Positions 5,034 to 6,859 of a stretch of 6,859 bases of DNA are shown piece after piece. Origin of the DNA: Chloroflexota bacterium. GTDB lineage: Bacteria > Chloroflexota > Anaerolineae > B4-G1. A program made the position numbers and the translations under genes. How positions within the stretch are numbered: position 1 is the first letter of the stretch; each line of letters opens with the position of its first letter. The stretch lies in contig JAUVSX010000168.1 in assembly GCA_030596915.1 (NCBI GenBank), forward strand, positions 1-6,859, given 5' to 3'. The notes below the pieces were generated by a model. The model was not told the DNA's origin and ran no database searches. It worked only from the letters and a program-made list of their open reading frames with translations.

Positions 5034-6449
5034 TTAGTATGCATTCCCCGATCGGAACAGGTTGAAGACTGTACGGATCAGTATCTTGATATCCAGAACG
5101 AGCGACCAGTTCTCTATATACCACAGGTCGTACTTGGTCCTCTCAGAAATGGAGGTATCGCCGCGCAGCCCGTTGGCCTGCGCCCAACCAGTTAGGCCCG
5201 CCTTCTCCCAGTGACGGTCCATGTAGCGGGGGATGGAGCGACGGAATTGGTCGACATAGACGGGACGTTCAGGGCGCGGACCCACGAGGCTCATTTCCCC
5301 GAAAAGCACGTTGACCAACTGGGGAAGCTCATCGACGTTGATGCGCCGGATGACGCGCCCCAAGCGAGTAACACGGGGGTCGTCCTTCACAGTCCAACCT
5401 GGCCCCCCAGCTTCGGCGTCGGTCCGCATCGAACGGAACTTCAGCATGCGGAACGGGCGCGCGTCGAGGCCCATCCGCTCCTGCGCATAGAAGACTGGTC
5501 CGCGGGAGTCGAGTTTGATCAGTATCGCCATCAGCACCATCAACGGCGAGAGCACGACCAGGAGAAAGGCGCCGCCCACCAGGTCCATCGTGCGTTTGAC
5601 CGTGCGGCGCCAGCCGCGCAGCGCGATGTCTCGCACAGTTAGCAGCGGAAGTCCGCCCAGGTCGCCAATGCTCACCTGGCTCGCCATGATCTGAAACACG
5701 TCTGGATAAACTTTGATGGTGACCTTACCCCGCTCGCACTCCGAGATCAGGGGCAGAATCTCCGGCTGCGTCGCCTCGGGCAGGCCGATTATCACCTCGT
5801 CCACCTCGTGCTCATCGCTCAACCGTGCCAGATCGCGGGCCTGGCCCAGCACCGGCGCGAGAGGCGGCGCGTGGGACTGGCCATCGACAGAAACGAGGCC
5901 GACCACCTTGTAGCCGAGTCCGGGATTCGATTGGATCTTCTGGAAGATCATGCGGCCCACATCGCCGGTGCCCACGACCAGCACGCGGTCACGGCCCCAT
6001 CCCCGCCTACGAAGCCTCGCGCGGATCTGCCCGTGGACCACCCGTCCGAGGGTGATGAAAAGGATCGTGAGCGCCCATCCGTACAGGATCATCCCACGCG
6101 AGAAGTCCAGTTCTGCCGGGCTGTTCTTGAAGAGGAGCGAGTCGAGCGCCACACCCATAAGCGTGGCCACCGTCGAGAAGACGAAGATCTTCAGAAACTC
6201 CTCGACGCGCGCAAAGCTGCGGGTCAGATGGTATAGGCCGGAGAACGAGAATACCACGAATACCGACACAATGTGGGATACGATGATGCCCCAGTAGGTG
6301 GTCACGGGCCCCATACCCTGAGACGGCTCTGGCCACGGAATCGAGAGGCGCATCCAGTATGCCAGCAGGTAGGCCAGCCCGGCCATCGCAACATCCAGCG
6401 CGACCAGGGTGACAACGAACACCACCTGCACTTGCGACTTAGACTTCAC
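5034..6449 (-). CDS. Polyprenyl-phosphate glycosylphosphotransferase (sugar transferase that starts glycan synthesis)
   Basis: Membrane enzyme of the WbaP/CpsE-like superfamily, 471 residues. It transfers hexose 1-phosphate from a UDP-sugar to undecaprenyl phosphate, the first step of exopolysaccharide or O-antigen assembly. Four N-terminal helices (about 9-33, 52-72, 87-107, 120-139); Rossmann-like region with VVGTGDVGRM (158-167); re-entrant hydrophobic segment 289-312 with the SP break (301-302); catalytic domain: GPVFYAQERMG (317-327), KFRSM (337-341), DDPRVTRLG, Asp373-Glu374 in DELPQL (likely catalytic pair), GEMSLVGPRPERP (384-396), GLTGWAQ (418-424), ending FRSGNAY. Full length. The GTG start has a perfect AGGAGG (6457-6462) 7 nt upstream and shares GTGA with the stop of the GT2 gene, so the two are translationally coupled. 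Sugar specificity is not readable. Confidence 0.95.
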   Translation of the reverse strand: MKSKSQVQVVFVVTLVALDVAMAGLAYLLAYWMRLSIPWPEPSQGMGPVTTYWGIIVSHIVSVFVVFSFSGLYHLTRSFARVEEFLKIFVFSTVATLMGVALDSLLFKNSPAELDFSRGMILYGWALTILFITLGRVVHGQIRARLRRRGWGRDRVLVVGTGDVGRMIFQKIQSNPGLGYKVVGLVSVDGQSHAPPLAPVLGQARDLARLSDEHEVDEVIIGLPEATQPEILPLISECERGKVTIKVYPDVFQIMASQVSIGDLGGLPLLTVRDIALRGWRRTVKRTMDLVGGAFLLVVLSPLMVLMAILIKLDSRGPVFYAQERMGLDARPFRMLKFRSMRTDAEAGGPGWTVKDDPRVTRLGRVIRRINVDELPQLVNVLFGEMSLVGPRPERPVYVDQFRRSIPRYMDRHWEKAGLTGWAQANGLRGDTSISERTKYDLWYIENWSLVLDIKILIRTVFNLFRSGNAY

Positions 6450-6859
6450 GGGTGCGCCTCCTGTTGTCCTCGACTCGAGTGCAACGAGACTCTTAGACTC
6501 TCGACCCCCTGCCGCAGAGCGATCGCGCTCACGATTGCCCCGTGCAGATACCAGGGCGTGGAAGCAGCGTAGTGCTTGCGGTAGAAGATGTCCATCGCGC
6601 GGTAGAACTCAATCTGCGCGCGCGGGCTCTGGTTGGCTGCAGCGCGCTTGACGTGCTTGATCGTCACGGAGGGGTTGTAGACCACCTTCCAGCCGGCTAG
6701 TAAGAAGCGGAAGGACCAGTCCAAAACCACACCAAACAAGAAGAACTGGGTATCCAGCAGGCCCGCCTGGGCGATAGCCTCGGCCCGAACCAGCATGAAG
6801 GCCCCCATCACGCAGTCCACTTCAGCAACCTCGTCCGGGTCGAGGTAGGTACAATTGTA
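6446..6859 (-). CDS. Glycosyltransferase family 2, C-terminal part (5' end beyond window)
   Basis: The last 137 residues of a GT2 enzyme of the rhamnosyltransferase/WbbL-like type, open at the right edge; the true start is not in the window. Visible: YLDPDEVAEVDCVMGAFMLV (5-24 of the fragment), where the family has VDW..GA.MLVRR; AGLLDTQFFLFG (32-43); LDWSFRFLLAGWKVVYNP (46-63); IKHVKRAAANQS (67-78), matching the family's VVYxPxxxxxHxxGxS end of the catalytic domain; then a basic, partly amphipathic tail to the stop. The usual acidic pair before the conserved Asp (GEDVD or GEELD) reads GVVLD at 43-47, which could lower or abolish activity. It would add a sugar to the lipid-linked glycan at the cytoplasmic membrane. 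Coupled to the next gene by a 4-nt GTGA overlap. Confidence 0.85.
   Translation of the reverse strand, partial: YNCTYLDPDEVAEVDCVMGAFMLVRAEAIAQAGLLDTQFFLFGVVLDWSFRFLLAGWKVVYNPSVTIKHVKRAAANQSPRAQIEFYRAMDIFYRKHYAASTPWYLHGAIVSAIALRQGVESLRVSLHSSRGQQEAHP
6457..6462 (-). promoter_or_regulatory. Ribosome binding site of the sugar phosphotransferase gene
   Basis: AGGAGG on the minus strand, inside the last codons of the GT2 gene and 7 nt before the GTG at 6449. A perfect site at ideal spacing, it decides the GTG start and allows re-initiation after GT2 translation ends. Confidence 0.75.

Noticed and set aside
5211..5642. Long plus-strand open frame opposite the sugar phosphotransferase
   Set aside because: It lies wholly antisense to a clear full-length gene; its residues resemble no family and high GC makes such antisense frames common.

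Overview
This 6.9 kb window comes from a GC-rich bacterial chromosome and is dominated by surface-polysaccharide and cell-envelope genes. No marker gene fixes the taxon. The mix of families (GEESGG-type phosphohexomutase, polyprenyl glycosylphosphotransferase ending FRSGNAY, a LysM plus SdrD-like surface protein, and a relic of a CoA-activase-like gene) looks most like Chloroflexota. That placement is inference from memory of these families, not a search result.

Layout, left to right. At 1-1297 (minus) is a phosphoglucomutase/phosphomannomutase that runs off the left edge. At 1298-1704 is its leader and promoter, together with a decayed, frameshifted gene remnant that starts by GTGA overlap with the stop of the next gene. 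At 1705-2817 (minus) is a GT4-family glycosyltransferase. At 2818-3363 is a divergent intergenic region with a near-consensus sigma-70-type promoter on the plus strand and about 325 nt of hairpin-rich leader. At 3364-4938 (plus) is an exported protein with a jelly-roll-like module, LysM, an SdrD/Cna-B-like module and a C-terminal membrane anchor. A strong hairpin terminator lies at 4989-5030. At 5034-6449 (minus) is a polyprenyl-phosphate sugar phosphotransferase, translationally coupled by a GTGA overlap to the C-terminal end of a GT2 glycosyltransferase (6446-6859) that enters from the right edge.

Taken together: the phosphohexomutase would supply hexose-1-phosphate for nucleotide sugars, the polyprenyl phosphotransferase would load the first sugar phosphate on the lipid carrier, and the GT2 and GT4 enzymes would extend the glycan. 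The LysM protein, on the opposite strand, would sit in the envelope and could contact peptidoglycan or glycan.

The points most worth a second look are the hidden relic at 1430-1708, the long structured leader before the LysM gene, and the loss of the usual acidic pair in the GT2 enzyme. No IS element, CRISPR array, tRNA or rRNA was seen.
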